Below are positions 28,383 through 39,663 of a stretch of 64,000 bases of DNA, piece after piece. The DNA comes from Comamonadaceae bacterium (GTDB lineage Bacteria > Pseudomonadota > Gammaproteobacteria > Burkholderiales > Burkholderiaceae_C): NCBI GenBank assembly GCA_027488115.1, contig JAIYCG010000037.1, positions 1 to 64,000 on the forward strand, given 5' to 3'. The stretch's first letter is position 1. Each line of letters begins with the position of its first letter. The notes beneath the pieces are model-generated. The model was not told the origin of the DNA, did not search any database, and saw nothing but the letters and a program-made list of their open reading frames with translations. Both the position numbers and the translations under genes were made by a program.

Positions 28383-29687
28383 ATGAAACTTGCCGATAAC
28401 AAAGCAACCCTGTCGTTCAGCAACGGCAGCCCCAGCATTGAAATGCCCGTTTACAGTGGCAATATTGGTCCTGATGTGATCGATATTCGCAAGCTCTATG
28501 GCCAAAGCGGCATGTTCACTTACGACCCAGGCTTCTTGTCAACTGCGTCTTGCCAATCGGCCATTACCTTCATCGATGGCGACAAAGGTGAATTGCTGTA
28601 TCGCGGCTACCCGATTGAGCAACTGGCCAACCACGGCGACTTTTTGGACACTTGTTATTTGCTGCTCAAAGGTGATTTGCCTGATGCCAAACAAAGCACA
28701 GACTTTCATAAATTGGTGAACAACCACACCATGGTGAACGAGCAAATGCAATTCTTCTTGCGCGGTTTTCGCCGTGATGCACATCCCATGGCTGTGTTGA
28801 CTGGCTTGGTGGGTGCTTTGTCTGCTTTTTATCACGACAGCACAGACATCACCAACCCTGAGCACCGCGAAATTTCAGCCATTCGCCTCATTGCAAAGCT
28901 GCCTACTTTGGTGGCCATGTCCTACAAATATGGCATCGGTCAGCCCTTCATGTACCCCCAAAATAGCTTGTCCTATTCAGGCAATTTCTTGCGCATGATG
29001 TTTGGCGTGCCATGTGAAGACTACGTGGTGAACCCTGTGCTCGAGCGCGCCTTAGATCGCATCTTTATCTTGCACGCGGACCACGAGCAAAACGCATCGA
29101 CCTCCACGGTGCGTCTTTGCGGCTCTTCTGGCACCAACCCTTTCGCCGCCATCGCAGCAGGCGTAGCTTGCCTATGGGGCCCTGCTCACGGTGGCGCCAA
29201 CGAAGCTTGCCTGAACATGCTCGGCGACATTCAAAAAATGGGCGGCATTGCCAAAGTGGGCGAGTTCATGGAGCAGGTTAAAGACAAGAACTCAGGCGTC
29301 AAGCTCATGGGTTTTGGTCACCGCGTCTACAAAAACTACGACCCCCGCGCTAAATTGATGCAAGAAACTTGCAATGAAGTCCTAGCTGAACTCGGTTTGG
29401 AAAACGATCCCCTGTTCAAATTGGCCAAGCAAGTCGAGAAAATTGCTTTGGAAGACGACTACTTTGTGTCACGCAAGTTGTACCCCAACGTCGACTTCTA
29501 CTCTGGCATCGTGCAACGCGCCATTGGCATTCCCGTCAATTTGTTCACCGGCGTGTTTGCTTTGGCACGAACAGTGGGCTGGATTGCTCAACTGAATGAA
29601 ATGATTGGTGACCCCGAATACAAAATCGGTCGTCCCCGTCAGCTGTTTACGGGCTCACCCCGCCGTAACGTCCCTGGCGCGAAATAA
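28383..29687 (+). CDS. gltA: Citrate synthase, type II
   Basis: Condenses acetyl-CoA and oxaloacetate to citrate. The 434-aa protein is of the hexameric, NADH-sensitive proteobacterial size. The active-site segments are [27 protein letters not shown] with the catalytic histidine, and [15 protein letters not shown] with the catalytic aspartate. A GAGGAA site lies before the ATG. It closes the sdh cluster and is followed by a bidirectional terminator. Confidence 0.98.
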   Translation: MKLADNKATLSFSNGSPSIEMPVYSGNIGPDVIDIRKLYGQSGMFTYDPGFLSTASCQSAITFIDGDKGELLYRGYPIEQLANHGDFLDTCYLLLKGDLPDAKQSTDFHKLVNNHTMVNEQMQFFLRGFRRDAHPMAVLTGLVGALSAFYHDSTDITNPEHREISAIRLIAKLPTLVAMSYKYGIGQPFMYPQNSLSYSGNFLRMMFGVPCEDYVVNPVLERALDRIFILHADHEQNASTSTVRLCGSSGTNPFAAIAAGVACLWGPAHGGANEACLNMLGDIQKMGGIAKVGEFMEQVKDKNSGVKLMGFGHRVYKNYDPRAKLMQETCNEVLAELGLENDPLFKLAKQVEKIALEDDYFVSRKLYPNVDFYSGIVQRAIGIPVNLFTGVFALARTVGWIAQLNEMIGDPEYKIGRPRQLFTGSPRRNVPGAK

Positions 29688-29703
29688 GCTTCTCGCCACT
29701 TTT

Positions 29704-29732
29704 AAAAGCCCGCGTGATCCGCGGGCTTTTTT
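29704..29732. terminator. Bidirectional terminator between gltA and pntB
   Basis: The stem GCCCGCG/CGCGGGC has loop TGATC, with AAAA on the left pairing with TTTT on the right and two further T residues beyond. It lies 17 bases after the gltA stop and 33 bases from the pntB stop, so it can act for both convergent transcripts. Confidence 0.87.
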
Positions 29733-29764
29733 CATGTATTTTCTCTTTTGAATTTTTTGAATGG

Positions 29765-31186
29765 CTAAGTTTTCAGAGCAACAAGAACTTCGTCCAGCAT
29801 TTTTTTAGCATCGCCAAACAGCATGCGGTTGTTGTCTTTGTAAAAGAGTGGGTTATCAACACCTGCGTAACCACTGGCCATAGACCGTTTCATGACGATG
29901 CTTGTGCGAGCCTTCCAAACTTCGAGAACAGGCATGCCTGCAATGGGGCTTGTAGGGTCGTCTTGAGCTGCTGGGTTCACGATGTCGTTGGCACCGATCA
30001 CGATGGCCACATCCGTGTCTGGAAAGTCTTCGTTCAACTCATCCATTTCCAAAACGATGTCGTAGGGCACCTTGGCCTCAGCCAACAGCACGTTCATGTG
30101 GCCAGGCATTCGGCCTGCCACAGGGTGAATACCAAAGCGAACATTCACACCTTTTTCGCGCAGGGTCCGGGTAATTTCAAACACCGTGTGCTGTGCTTGA
30201 GCCACTGCCATGCCATAGCCGGGCACAATGATCACGCTCTTGGCGTCGCGTAACAATTCTGCTGTCTCAGCAGCCAAGATGGGGCTGACCTCACCCACCG
30301 GCTCGGCGCTAGCATCGCCAGCAGGCTTGGGCGCGGCTGCAGTGGTGCCAAAACCACCCGCAATCACACTGATGAAACTGCGGTTCATGGCGTTGCACAT
30401 GATGTAAGAAAGGATGGCGCCGCTTGAGCCGACCAAAGCGCCCACCACGATCAACAAATCATTGCTCAACATAAAGCCTGTTGCGGCAGCGGCCCAACCA
30501 GAGTAGCTGTTAAGCATGGAAACCACCACTGGCATATCTGCACCGCCAATGGCCATCACCATGTGAATACCAAACAAAAGCGCAATGGCACTCATCACGA
30601 ACAACGGCATCATGCCTTGCTCAATGGTCTCAGCTTGCAAGAACATGCGGCCAAAGTACACCACTGCCAGCAAACCAGCCAGATTGATCCAATGGCGAGC
30701 TGGCAGCAACAAGGGACTACCGCCAATGCGACCCGACAACTTGCCAAACGCCGCTACCGAGCCAGAGAAAGTGACTGCACCAATAAAGATGCCGATGTAG
30801 ATTTCCATCGAGTGAATGGCGTGGGCTGCGCCTTCAAAGCCTTTGGTGGCCTCGGGGTCAACGTAGGTGGCATATCCCACCAGCACCGCGGCCATGCCGA
30901 CCATGCTGTGCATGAGTGCAACCAACTCGGGCATTTGAGTCATTTGCACTGAGCGGGCTGCATACAAGCCAATGGCACCGCCAAGGACCAAACTGCCCAC
31001 AATCCAAGGCGTACCAGCGCCTGTGACTTGGGGTCCCAGCACAGTGGCCAACACGGCCAAGGTCATGCCAACCATGCCGAAGAGGTTGCCACGTCGAGCG
31101 GTTTCCTGATTGGACAATCCGCCTAAGCTCAAGATGAAGAGGATGGTGGCGCCGATGTAGGCGACCGTAGACAAATTAGAAGTCAT
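29765..31186 (-). CDS. pntB: NAD(P) transhydrogenase subunit beta
   Basis: Membrane subunit of proton-translocating transhydrogenase, making NADPH from NADH. The 473-aa protein has an N-terminal membrane domain of about eight or nine helices (residues 1-265) and a C-terminal NADP-binding domain (about 290-473) with [43 protein letters not shown] and [16 protein letters not shown]. It follows pntA by 25 bases. Confidence 0.97.
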   Translation of the reverse strand: MTSNLSTVAYIGATILFILSLGGLSNQETARRGNLFGMVGMTLAVLATVLGPQVTGAGTPWIVGSLVLGGAIGLYAARSVQMTQMPELVALMHSMVGMAAVLVGYATYVDPEATKGFEGAAHAIHSMEIYIGIFIGAVTFSGSVAAFGKLSGRIGGSPLLLPARHWINLAGLLAVVYFGRMFLQAETIEQGMMPLFVMSAIALLFGIHMVMAIGGADMPVVVSMLNSYSGWAAAATGFMLSNDLLIVVGALVGSSGAILSYIMCNAMNRSFISVIAGGFGTTAAAPKPAGDASAEPVGEVSPILAAETAELLRDAKSVIIVPGYGMAVAQAQHTVFEITRTLREKGVNVRFGIHPVAGRMPGHMNVLLAEAKVPYDIVLEMDELNEDFPDTDVAIVIGANDIVNPAAQDDPTSPIAGMPVLEVWKARTSIVMKRSMASGYAGVDNPLFYKDNNRMLFGDAKKMLDEVLVALKT

Positions 31187-31189
31187 GGC

Positions 31190-31222
31190 TTATTTTTAAA
31201 TTATTTTTAGATTATTTTCTGA
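31190..31222. repeat. Three tandem 11-base AT-rich units at the pntA/pntB junction
   Basis: TTATTTTTAAA, TTATTTTTAGA and TTATTTTCTGA follow one another without a gap. The third includes the pntA stop codon on the minus strand, and the array runs to within four bases of the pntB start codon. The purpose is unknown; an AU-rich translational enhancer or chance are both possible. Confidence 0.6.
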
Positions 31223-32843
31223 ACATCGCCAGCATGCGCTGAGTGACCGCAAAGCCGCCAAACATGTTGATGGCAGTGAGAACCAGGGCAAGCGAGGCCA
31301 ACACAATGATGAGTGTGTTGGGACGTGATGCCGCATTGGCCATGGGAGAGATTTGCACCAGCGCGCCAATGGCAATGATAGAGCTGATGGCATTGGTCAC
31401 GCTCATGAGCGGCGTGTGAAGCGCAGGTTTGACGTTCCAAACCACCATGTAACCCACAAAGCAGGCCAGTACAAACACCGTGAAGTGTGACAAGAACGCG
31501 GCAGGTGCATAGGCACCTACCAAAATGAACAACACAGCGGCAACGCCAGCCACGATGGCCAGCTGTCCTGCTGGCATGGGGCCAGAAGGCTCGCCATGAC
31601 CATGACCTTTTTTGGCAGCGGGCGCTGAAGCAGGCTTGGGCGCTGGCTTAGGTGCCACAACCAAGGGCGGCGCAGGCCAAGTGATAGCACCCTCTTTGAC
31701 CACGGTCAGGCCGCGAATGGCGTCGTCTTCCATGTTGACGTTGATCACGCCATCCTTGGTTTTGCAAAGCTCTTCTGTCAGGCGAAACAAGTTGGTGCCA
31801 TACAGCGTGGACGACTGGCGCGCCATGCGCGAAGCCAGGTCGGTGTAGCCCACAATGGTGACGCCGTGCTTGACCACAGCCTTGCCCGGTTCGGTCAATT
31901 CGCAGTTGCCGCCCTGCTCGGCAGCCATGTCCACAATGACGCTACCGGGCTTCATGTTGCGCACCATTTCAGCAGTAATCAGCTTGGGCGCTGGCTTGCC
32001 AGGAATGAGCGCAGTGGTGATGATGATGTCGCACTCTTTGGCTTGCTGCGCATACATCTCGCGTTGCGCCGCCTGAAAGCCTTCGCTCATGACTTTGGCA
32101 TAGCCGCCGCCGCCAGAGCCTTCTTCTTCGTAGTTCACCTTCACGAATTCGCCGCCAAGTGACACCACTTGGTCAGCCACTTCAGCGCGAGTGTCGTTAG
32201 CGCGAACGATGGCACCCAAACTAGCGGCAGCGCCAATAGCTGCCAAACCCGCCACGCCAGCACCTGCGATGAAAACCTTGGCGGGAGGCACTTTGCCCGC
32301 AGCCGTAATTTGACCGTTAAAGAAGCGACCAAAAGCACCCGCAGCTTCGACCACAGCACGATAACCACTGACGCCAGCCATCGAGGTGAGGGCGTCCATT
32401 TTTTGGGCCCGGCTGAGGGTGCGCGGCAAAGCATCAATCGACAGCGCGGTGACTTTTTTGGCAGCCAGTTGCTGCATCAAATCGGGATTTTGGGCTGGCC
32501 ACAAGAAGCCAATGAGGGTTTGACCTTCGTGCATGAGGGCAACTTCCTCGATTGTGGGCGCACGGACCTTGAAGACAATGTCGCTACCGCTCCAAAGCGC
32601 TGCTGCGCTAGGTGCAATGCTGGCTCCGGCTTGCTCGTAGGCTTGGTCAGACAGGTCGGCCAGATCCCCCGCACCTTGTTCGACCACCACCGCAAAGCCA
32701 AGTTTGGTCAGCTTGGTCACCACATCGGGCACGGTGGCAACTCGCTTTTCCCCAGGAAAAATCTCTTTGGGAACACCAATGCGTTGCGGGCTAGGGGCAA
32801 CTTTGCTGTCTAAAACATTGTCACTTGGTTGGACAGTAGTCAT
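31212..32843 (-). CDS. pntA: NAD(P) transhydrogenase subunit alpha (fused PntAA-PntAB)
   Basis: NAD(H)-binding subunit of transhydrogenase. The 543-aa protein starts with the alanine dehydrogenase/PNT fold ([20 protein letters not shown]). It has the Rossmann segment [17 protein letters not shown] near 190, an Ala/Pro/Lys/His linker at about 398-430, and four C-terminal hydrophobic helices (435-540). Some proteobacteria split this into two genes; here it is a single chain. The 182-base gap upstream faces leuC. Confidence 0.96.
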   Translation of the reverse strand: MTTVQPSDNVLDSKVAPSPQRIGVPKEIFPGEKRVATVPDVVTKLTKLGFAVVVEQGAGDLADLSDQAYEQAGASIAPSAAALWSGSDIVFKVRAPTIEEVALMHEGQTLIGFLWPAQNPDLMQQLAAKKVTALSIDALPRTLSRAQKMDALTSMAGVSGYRAVVEAAGAFGRFFNGQITAAGKVPPAKVFIAGAGVAGLAAIGAAASLGAIVRANDTRAEVADQVVSLGGEFVKVNYEEEGSGGGGYAKVMSEGFQAAQREMYAQQAKECDIIITTALIPGKPAPKLITAEMVRNMKPGSVIVDMAAEQGGNCELTEPGKAVVKHGVTIVGYTDLASRMARQSSTLYGTNLFRLTEELCKTKDGVINVNMEDDAIRGLTVVKEGAITWPAPPLVVAPKPAPKPASAPAAKKGHGHGEPSGPMPAGQLAIVAGVAAVLFILVGAYAPAAFLSHFTVFVLACFVGYMVVWNVKPALHTPLMSVTNAISSIIAIGALVQISPMANAASRPNTLIIVLASLALVLTAINMFGGFAVTQRMLAMFRK

Positions 32844-33026
32844 GGAAAAAGTCTCAATAAATAGTTAACAGATTAATTTACTTGTTAATTAGGCTTATGT
32901 TTTTAAGAACGGCCAACCGACACTATAGCTTTTCAAGTGGCAATTCTGCTGATCCTACCCTGCAAATACAGCATGATCAATATTGGTAATCAGCTTAAAA
33001 TACTTGGCTTGACCCTAGGAAGCACC

Positions 33027-34448
33027 ATGGCCCGTACGCTTTACGACAAAATATGGGACGAACACGTCGTCCACACCGAGGAAGACGGTACTGCCGTCTT
33101 GTACATCGACCGTCACTTGGTCCACGAAGTCACCAGCCCCCAAGCCTTCGAGGGCCTGCGCCAAGCTGGTCGTCAAGTTTGGCGCGTCAGCTCCATCGTG
33201 GCCACAGCAGACCACAATACCCCCACCACTGGTTGGGAGTTAGGATATGACGGCATCACCGACCCCATCAGCAAAGAACAAATTACCACGCTTGACAGCA
33301 ACATTGCCGAGTTCGGCTCTGCCGCTTTTTTCCCATTCATGTCTAAGCGCCAAGGCATTGTTCATGTCATTGGCCCAGAGAATGGCGCCACCCTGCCCGG
33401 TATGACCGTGGTCTGCGGCGACTCGCACACCTCCACTCACGGCGCATTTGGCGCGCTGGCACACGGGATTGGCACCAGTGAAGTTGAGCACGTCATGGCC
33501 ACGCAAACTTTATTGGCCAAAAAAGCCAAAAACATGTTGGTCAAAGTGGAAGGCACAGTGGCCAAAGGCATTACCGGCAAAGACATTGTGCTGGCCATCA
33601 TTGGCAAAATTGGTACTGCGGGCGGTACGGGCTATACCATCGAGTTTGGTGGCTCAGCCATTCGCGCTTTGTCGATGGAAGGGCGCATGACAGTCTGCAA
33701 CATGGCCATTGAAGCCGGCGCGCGCGCTGGCTTGGTCGCGGTAGACGAAAAAACCATCGAGTACGTCAAAGGACGTTTGCTCTCCCCCACAGGCGTGGAA
33801 TGGGATCATGCGGTCACTTATTGGAAAACATTGCAGTCAGATGCCGGCGCACATTTTGATGCTGTGGTTGAAATCAATGCTGCCGATATCTTGCCTCAGG
33901 TTACTTGGGGTACTTCACCCGAAATGGTGCTCGGCATCAACGGCATCGTGCCCGACCCCGACAAAGAAAAAGATGCCAACAAGCGCGATGCCATTGAGCG
34001 CGCCCTGACCTACATGGGACTGCAACCCGGCAAAGCACTCAACGACATTTTTGTTGACAAAGTTTTCATTGGCTCGTGCACCAACAGCCGCATTGAGGAC
34101 ATGCGTGAGGCGGCCGCTTTGGTTAAAAAGTTGGGCCAAAAAGTATCAAAAACAGTCAAATTGGCCATGGTGGTGCCAGGCTCTGGCTTGGTTAAAGAAC
34201 AAGCCGAGCGCGAAGGCCTTCACGAAATTTTCAAGGCCGCTGGTTTTGAATGGCGCGAACCTGGCTGCTCCATGTGCTTGGCCATGAACGCCGACCGCCT
34301 CGAGCCTGGCGAGCGTTGCGCCAGCACCAGCAATCGAAATTTTGAAGGCCGTCAAGGCGCGGGCGGACGCACGCACTTGGTCAGCCCCGCCATGGCAGCT
34401 GCGGCGGCCATTCATGGTCACTTTGTGGATATTCGTCAGTTTGCCTAA
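33027..34448 (+). CDS. leuC: 3-isopropylmalate dehydratase large subunit
   Basis: With LeuD, isomerises 2-isopropylmalate to 3-isopropylmalate in leucine synthesis using a [4Fe-4S] cluster. From the ATG at 33027 (preceded by CTAGGA) the protein is 473 aa and begins [15 protein letters not shown]. It has [32 protein letters not shown] and GCSMCLAMN, the last two holding the cluster cysteines. The open frame extends 30 codons upstream without similarity. Confidence 0.97.
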   Translation: MARTLYDKIWDEHVVHTEEDGTAVLYIDRHLVHEVTSPQAFEGLRQAGRQVWRVSSIVATADHNTPTTGWELGYDGITDPISKEQITTLDSNIAEFGSAAFFPFMSKRQGIVHVIGPENGATLPGMTVVCGDSHTSTHGAFGALAHGIGTSEVEHVMATQTLLAKKAKNMLVKVEGTVAKGITGKDIVLAIIGKIGTAGGTGYTIEFGGSAIRALSMEGRMTVCNMAIEAGARAGLVAVDEKTIEYVKGRLLSPTGVEWDHAVTYWKTLQSDAGAHFDAVVEINAADILPQVTWGTSPEMVLGINGIVPDPDKEKDANKRDAIERALTYMGLQPGKALNDIFVDKVFIGSCTNSRIEDMREAAALVKKLGQKVSKTVKLAMVVPGSGLVKEQAEREGLHEIFKAAGFEWREPGCSMCLAMNADRLEPGERCASTSNRNFEGRQGAGGRTHLVSPAMAAAAAIHGHFVDIRQFA

Positions 34449-34494
34449 GCGCCACTGATCACGAACACATCACACAATCGATCAAGGAACTCAC

Positions 34495-35139
34495 ATGCAA
34501 AAATTCAATGTGCACAAAGGCCTCGTGGCCCCCATGGACCGCGAGAACGTCGACACCGACGCCATCATTCCTAAGCAATTCCTCAAATCCATTCGCAAGA
34601 CAGGCTTCGGCCCCAACTTGTTTGACGAATGGCGTTATTTGGATGCGGGCTACCCAGGACAAGACCCTGCCAGCCGCAAGCCCAACCCCGACTTTGTGCT
34701 GAACCAATCACGTTACCAAGGCGCGTCCATTTTGTTGGCCCGCAAAAACTTTGGCTGCGGTTCCTCACGTGAGCACGCACCTTGGGCCATTGACCAATAC
34801 GGCTTCCGTGCCGTCATTGCACCCAGTTTTGCCGACATCTTTTTCAACAACTGTTTCAAAAATGGTTTGTTGCCCATTGTGTTGTCCGAAAACGTGGTGG
34901 CGAAGTTGTTTGACGAAGTCGCAGCCTTCCCAGGGTATCAACTCACCATCGACTTAGAGCGTCAAGTGGTGGTTCGTCCTCAAGGCGAAGAAATACCTTT
35001 TGACGTTCAAGCGTTCCGCAAGTACTGCCTGTTGAATGGCTTGGACGACATTGGCTTGACCTTGCGTCACGCAGACAAAATCAAAGCCTTCGAAGCCGAA
35101 CGTTTGGCCACCAAACCTTGGTTGGCGCACGTCGCTTAA
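34495..35139 (+). CDS. leuD: 3-isopropylmalate dehydratase small subunit
   Basis: Swivel-domain partner of LeuC. The 214-aa protein has [18 protein letters not shown] near the start and [15 protein letters not shown], the substrate-specificity segment, near residue 85. An AAGGA site precedes the ATG. Only 46 bases separate it from leuC, leaving no room for the small entericidin-like lipoprotein gene found there in some relatives. Confidence 0.97.
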   Translation: MQKFNVHKGLVAPMDRENVDTDAIIPKQFLKSIRKTGFGPNLFDEWRYLDAGYPGQDPASRKPNPDFVLNQSRYQGASILLARKNFGCGSSREHAPWAIDQYGFRAVIAPSFADIFFNNCFKNGLLPIVLSENVVAKLFDEVAAFPGYQLTIDLERQVVVRPQGEEIPFDVQAFRKYCLLNGLDDIGLTLRHADKIKAFEAERLATKPWLAHVA

Positions 35140-35163
35140 TCACCCCCTTAAAGAAGAAACACC

Positions 35164-36249
35164 ATGAAAATTGCAGTTCTGCCGGGTGACGGCATTGGTA
35201 CCGAAATCGTTGCAGAAGCCGTCAAGGTTTTAAACGTCCTCGACTTGAAATTTGAGATGGAAGAAGCCTTGGTGGGCGGCGCCGCTTACGAAGCGCACGG
35301 CCACCCCTTGCCTGAGTCCACCCTGAAACTGGCCAAAGAATCTGATGCCGTGTTGTTTGGTGCTGTAGGTGACTGGAAATACGACAAACTGGATCGTCCC
35401 TTGCGTCCTGAACAAGCCATTTTGGGTTTACGCAAAAACTTAGGGCTGTTTGCTAACTTCCGCCCTGCCATTTGCTATGAAGAATTGGTCAGTGCGTCTA
35501 GCCTCAAACCAGAACTCATCTCTGGTCTCGATATCCTGATCATTCGCGAACTGACAGGTGATATTTACTTCGGTCAGCCTCGCGGTCGTCGCATCGCCAC
35601 AGACGGTCATTTTCCCGGTGCAGAAGAAGCCTTCGACACCATGCGCTATTCGCGCCCCGAGATTGAGCGCATTGCCCACGTGGCCTTCCAAGCCGCCCGC
35701 AAGCGCAGCAAAAAGGTCACCAGCGTGGACAAAGCCAACGTGCTCGAAACTTTCCAGTTCTGGAAAGATGTGGTCACCGACGTGCACAAAGAGTACCCCG
35801 ATGTGGCCTTGGAGCACATGTATGTCGACAACGCCGCCATGCAGTTGGTCAAAGAGCCCAAAAAATTTGACGTGGTGGTCACGGGCAATATGTTCGGCGA
35901 CATTCTGTCCGACGAAGCCTCGATGTTGACAGGCTCCATTGGCATGCTGCCCTCGGCCAGCTTGAACAGCCAAAACCAAGGTTTGTACGAGCCCAGCCAT
36001 GGCAGCGCCCCTGACATTGCTGGTAAGGGTATTGCAAACCCATTGGCTACAATACTGTCAGCCGCCATGATGTTACGTTTTTCATTGAACCAAGCCGAAT
36101 CCGCCGATCGCATTGAGATGGCGGTCAAGTCTGTCTTGGCTTCAGGTTTGCGCACGGTCGACATCTGGTCTGAAGGCACACAAAAGGTCAGCACCCGCGA
36201 AATGGGCGAAGCCGTTGTGAAAGCCATTGCGAAAACGACAAAGAGCTAA
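35164..36249 (+). CDS. leuB: 3-isopropylmalate dehydrogenase
   Basis: NAD-dependent oxidative decarboxylation of 3-isopropylmalate. The 361-aa protein has [18 protein letters not shown], the substrate-binding arginines in [31 protein letters not shown], and the metal-binding [20 protein letters not shown]. Last leucine gene before asd; a pair of overlapping hairpins occupies the gap. Confidence 0.98.
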   Translation: MKIAVLPGDGIGTEIVAEAVKVLNVLDLKFEMEEALVGGAAYEAHGHPLPESTLKLAKESDAVLFGAVGDWKYDKLDRPLRPEQAILGLRKNLGLFANFRPAICYEELVSASSLKPELISGLDILIIRELTGDIYFGQPRGRRIATDGHFPGAEEAFDTMRYSRPEIERIAHVAFQAARKRSKKVTSVDKANVLETFQFWKDVVTDVHKEYPDVALEHMYVDNAAMQLVKEPKKFDVVVTGNMFGDILSDEASMLTGSIGMLPSASLNSQNQGLYEPSHGSAPDIAGKGIANPLATILSAAMMLRFSLNQAESADRIEMAVKSVLASGLRTVDIWSEGTQKVSTREMGEAVVKAIAKTTKS

Positions 36250-36257
36250 AGCTCATA

Positions 36258-36289
36258 ACTCGTCATGCCCTTCCGGCTCGACGAGTCGG
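36258..36289 (+). promoter_or_regulatory. Overlapping alternative hairpins between leuB and asd
   Basis: ACTCGTC (36258-36264) can pair with GACGAGT (36280-36286), while CCGGCTC (36273-36279) can pair with GAGTCGG (36283-36289) with one G-T. The two use the same bases, so only one can form. No T-run follows. This may be an attenuation or processing element, or chance. Confidence 0.35.
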
Positions 36290-36321
36290 AATCTCAAAAT
36301 GAACATTGAAAGGGTGATGAC

Positions 36322-37476
36322 ATGAAATTGGTAGGACTTGTAGGCTGGCGTGGCATGGTCGGTTCCGTCTTGATGGACCGCATGCAAGCCGAGGGCGACT
36401 TTGGTTTGATCGAACCTTTGTTCTTCTCCACCTCCAACTCTGGCGGCACAGCGCCCGCCTTGGCCAAAAATGAAACAACGCTACAAGATGCATTCAACAT
36501 TGATGCACTGAAGCGTTGCGACATCATCATCACGGCACAAGGCGGCGACTACACCACAGAAGTGTTTCCCAAACTGCGTGCAGCAGGCTGGCATGGTCAC
36601 TGGATTGACGCAGCTTCCACATTGCGCATGGAAAAAGATGCCGTGATCATTTTGGATCCGGTCAATATGCCCTTCATTCAAGCCGCACTCAAAAATGGCG
36701 GAAAAAATTGGATCGGTGGAAATTGCACCGTAAGTTGCATGTTGATGGGGGTTGGTGCTTTGTTCAAGGCCGGTTTGGTCGATTGGATGAGCACGCAGAC
36801 CTATCAGGCAGCCTCTGGCGGTGGCGCACAACACATGCGCGAATTGCTCACGCAATACGGCACCTTGAACGCGGAAGTCAAATCATTGCTAGACGATCCC
36901 AAGAGCGCCATTTTGGAAATCGATCGCAAAGTCATTGCCAAACAACGCGCTCTGACCGGCGCTGAAACTGCCAACTTTGGCGTACCGCTGGGCGGCTCGC
37001 TCATTCCTTGGATCGACAAAGACCTAGGCATTGGCAAAGATAGAGACGAGCTCGGCTGGGGCACGTCCAAAGAAGAGTGGAAAGGCATGGCCGAGACCAA
37101 CAAAATTTTGGGTCAAGGCGAAGGTTTTAATTCTGTGGCCATCCCTGTCGACGGTTTCTGCGTTCGTGTGGGCGCCATGCGCTGTCACAGCCAGGCCCTC
37201 ACATTCAAACTGAAGAAAAACGTGCCCGTTGCAGACATCGAAGCCATGATTGCCGCTGACAACCAGTGGGTCAAAGTGGTCCCCAATACCCGTGAGGCCA
37301 CCTTGCAAGATCTCACACCTGTGGCTGTCACTGGCACCATGACCATTCCTGTTGGTCGCATTCGAAAGTTGGCCATGGGCCCAGAATACTTAGGCGCTTT
37401 CACCATTGGTGACCAATTGCTGTGGGGTGCTGCAGAACCTTTGCGACGCATGTTGCGTATTTTGTTGGCTGCTTAA
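36322..37476 (+). CDS. asd: Aspartate-semialdehyde dehydrogenase
   Basis: Reduces aspartyl phosphate to the semialdehyde, the branch to lysine, threonine, methionine and diaminopimelate. The 384-aa protein has the NADP motif [16 protein letters not shown], the catalytic cysteine in [10 protein letters not shown], and [14 protein letters not shown] ribosome-binding site (AAGGGTGA) is near the ATG. It lies between leuB and fimV, an order also known in gammaproteobacteria. Confidence 0.97.
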   Translation: MKLVGLVGWRGMVGSVLMDRMQAEGDFGLIEPLFFSTSNSGGTAPALAKNETTLQDAFNIDALKRCDIIITAQGGDYTTEVFPKLRAAGWHGHWIDAASTLRMEKDAVIILDPVNMPFIQAALKNGGKNWIGGNCTVSCMLMGVGALFKAGLVDWMSTQTYQAASGGGAQHMRELLTQYGTLNAEVKSLLDDPKSAILEIDRKVIAKQRALTGAETANFGVPLGGSLIPWIDKDLGIGKDRDELGWGTSKEEWKGMAETNKILGQGEGFNSVAIPVDGFCVRVGAMRCHSQALTFKLKKNVPVADIEAMIAADNQWVKVVPNTREATLQDLTPVAVTGTMTIPVGRIRKLAMGPEYLGAFTIGDQLLWGAAEPLRRMLRILLAA

Positions 37477-37507
37477 TGCTTAATTCTGAGCTAACAACTT
37501 TGTGCGA

Positions 37508-38884
37508 ATGACTCTGACGCCCGCCCTCCTCGACAAGCTCAGGCTTGGTTTTTTTAGCGCTGCTGGCATTTGCTTGAGCTGTCTCAGTTTGAGTCTTCAT
37601 GCCTTGACGCTGTCAGGTATTGAGGTTCAATCGCACAAAGGCGACCCCTTGCGCGCCGAGATCAGCGTTTCAATTACAAGCCCTGAAGAGTGGGGTCAAT
37701 TGGTCGTCAAGGTAGCACCTGCCGAAAGATTTTCGCAATTAGGCTTGGTTTTCACACCTGCGGTTGGACAGCTGCAAGTTGAACTGTTAGAAACTGTAGA
37801 CGGCAACAAGCGCATTCGCCTGTCGAGCACTCAAATTTTCTCAGATCACTTTGTGGATCTTCTGATTGAAGCTCAAACTGCATCGGGCAAATGGATCAAA
37901 GCATTTACTTTGATGCTCAAACCTGCCCCTGTCAAAGCCGATGAGCCCGTACAAACGCCAGTCGCGGCAAGTTCGCAAGCACAAGCGAAGGAAACGCCCT
38001 CCGAACACGTCGTCCAAAAGGGAGAGAGTGCCAGTCAAATCATTCAAAAGTGGCTCACCGAAGACATGAGCACACAACAAATGTTGGTCGCCTTGCTCAA
38101 AAATCAGCCCGATGCTTTCATTGAGGGCAATGTGAATTTGCTCCGTGCAGGGTCTGTGCTTAAAGCCCCTTCAGCTACAGCGGTGCGCGCCATTGATGCA
38201 GAAGATGCAAGGCAATTTCTCATCACGCAGCAAAAAGAGTTCATCGCATTTTCTCAAGCTGCAGCCCAAAATCCTCAATCAATCAATGCACAAGCTCCTT
38301 CTCGACAAATGGCGGGGAAGGTAGGGCAAGATGAACCGGCCCCAAACTTAGCAGGCACGACCATAGACCAACTGAAACTTTCTCAAGCCAAAGTAGAAAA
38401 ACAAAATGCAGAAACAAGATTGGCTGCCCAGCGTGCTCTGAAGGATGCTCAAAAACAATTGGATTCACTGCAAAGCAATGTCAACCAATTGATACAACTC
38501 ACGGCCACGGCACCCCCAAGCCTTGGTCAAGCAACATCTTCCTCTCAAATCAAATCAAGTGACAAAGGCAGTGGCTTGCTCAACTTAAACCAACTTTTGG
38601 AAGCACCTTACAAAAACGCCTATCTGTGGGCCGCCATCACACTTTTGGGCGTCCTTGCTGTTTGGGCAGGACTTCGAATTCAAAGTCGCAAAGCTTCCAA
38701 AACTTTGAGCACGTTCATGTCAAATCAAGAGATTGGCAAGTCAGCGGGCATTTCCCCACAAAGCAACAAATTAGAGCTGCCAGCTGACATTGCCTCACTC
38801 GATTTGAATTTAGATTTAAATCCCAAAGCTCACAGCAAGCTTGGCGATTTGAAGTCGTCAGCAGGCACTGAGACTCTCCAGTGA
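37508..38884 (+). CDS. fimV: FimV-like protein, short form
   Basis: Peptidoglycan-associated protein; relatives organise type IV pili and cell-pole assemblies. The 458-aa product has a signal-like N-terminus (GFFSAAGICLSCLSLSLHA), the FimV N-terminal domain (ALTLSGIEVQSHKGDPLRAE), a LysM-like segment (VVQKGESASQIIQKWL to AGSVLKAP), a coiled coil near 290-325, and one transmembrane helix near 365-385. The C-terminal TPR region of long FimV proteins is absent. The start is uncertain: a GTG at 37502 is in frame. The asd-fimV-truA context supports the name. Confidence 0.82.
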   Translation: MTLTPALLDKLRLGFFSAAGICLSCLSLSLHALTLSGIEVQSHKGDPLRAEISVSITSPEEWGQLVVKVAPAERFSQLGLVFTPAVGQLQVELLETVDGNKRIRLSSTQIFSDHFVDLLIEAQTASGKWIKAFTLMLKPAPVKADEPVQTPVAASSQAQAKETPSEHVVQKGESASQIIQKWLTEDMSTQQMLVALLKNQPDAFIEGNVNLLRAGSVLKAPSATAVRAIDAEDARQFLITQQKEFIAFSQAAAQNPQSINAQAPSRQMAGKVGQDEPAPNLAGTTIDQLKLSQAKVEKQNAETRLAAQRALKDAQKQLDSLQSNVNQLIQLTATAPPSLGQATSSSQIKSSDKGSGLLNLNQLLEAPYKNAYLWAAITLLGVLAVWAGLRIQSRKASKTLSTFMSNQEIGKSAGISPQSNKLELPADIASLDLNLDLNPKAHSKLGDLKSSAGTETLQ

Positions 38885-39663
38885 GAATCGCTCTGGGCAT
38901 CTCCTACAACGGGCAGCCCTACCAAGGCTGGCAAAGCCAGAGCACGGGTCTGACCATCCAAGATCAATTGGAAAAGGCCCTCCAAAAATTCACCACCCAA
39001 AAAGTGACGACCCTGTGTGCAGGTCGCACCGATGCAGGCGTTCATGGGTTGATGCAAGTGGTCCATTTTGATACGCCTCTTGAGCGCGACATGGGCTCTT
39101 GGGTGCGTGGCACCAATCGTTATTTACCCGATGACATTTCCGTTCAATGGGCGCAAAAGGTACCAGCGGAGTTTCATGCACGGGGCAGCGCCTTATCGCG
39201 CCGCTATGCCTATCTTCTTTTAGAGTCACCCGTCCGTCCAAGCCTAGAGCATGGCCGTGCAGGATGGGTTTACCGCGCCCTGAATGAAACAGCCATGCGT
39301 CAAGCCTCGCAATACCTGTTGGGTGAGCATGATTTCACATCTTTCAGGGCCAGCAGCTGCCAAGCATTGTCGCCCGTCAAAACCATGATGCGGGTCGACA
39401 TTCACAAACACGGTCCTTACTGGCGTTTTGAGTTTGAAGGCAATGCTTTTTTGCACCACATGATTCGCAACATCATGGGCTGCATGGTCAGCATTGGCCA
39501 AGGGTTCCAAGCACCTGAATGGATGGCACAAGTGATCGAAAGCAAGCGACGAGACGCTGCAGCCCCCACTTTCTCGCCAGATGGCTTGTATTTTCAGGGG
39601 CCGGTCTATGAGCCAAAATGGGGCCTCCCGACCACCACCCCCCCTTTTCACTGGTTGCCATGA
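38881..39663 (+). CDS. truA: tRNA pseudouridine(38-40) synthase
   Basis: Converts uridines 38-40 in tRNA anticodon arms to pseudouridine. The 260-aa protein has the catalytic aspartate in CAGRTDAGVHGLMQVVHFD, RYAYLLLESPVRPS and FLHHMIRNIMGCM. The start is GTG, overlapping the fimV stop (GTGA), and its own stop overlaps trpF (ATGA), so three genes are coupled. Confidence 0.96.
   Translation: MRIALGISYNGQPYQGWQSQSTGLTIQDQLEKALQKFTTQKVTTLCAGRTDAGVHGLMQVVHFDTPLERDMGSWVRGTNRYLPDDISVQWAQKVPAEFHARGSALSRRYAYLLLESPVRPSLEHGRAGWVYRALNETAMRQASQYLLGEHDFTSFRASSCQALSPVKTMMRVDIHKHGPYWRFEFEGNAFLHHMIRNIMGCMVSIGQGFQAPEWMAQVIESKRRDAAAPTFSPDGLYFQGPVYEPKWGLPTTTPPFHWLP

Noticed and set aside
28362-32872. GTTAACAGA upstream of both gltA and pntA
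   Set aside because: Only nine bases, not palindromic as a whole, and easily explained by chance in AT-rich leaders.
32844-33026. Leucine-type attenuator or T-box before leuC
   Set aside because: No leucine-rich leader peptide and no terminator stem visible; only an inverted TTAACA/TGTTAA pair nearer pntA.
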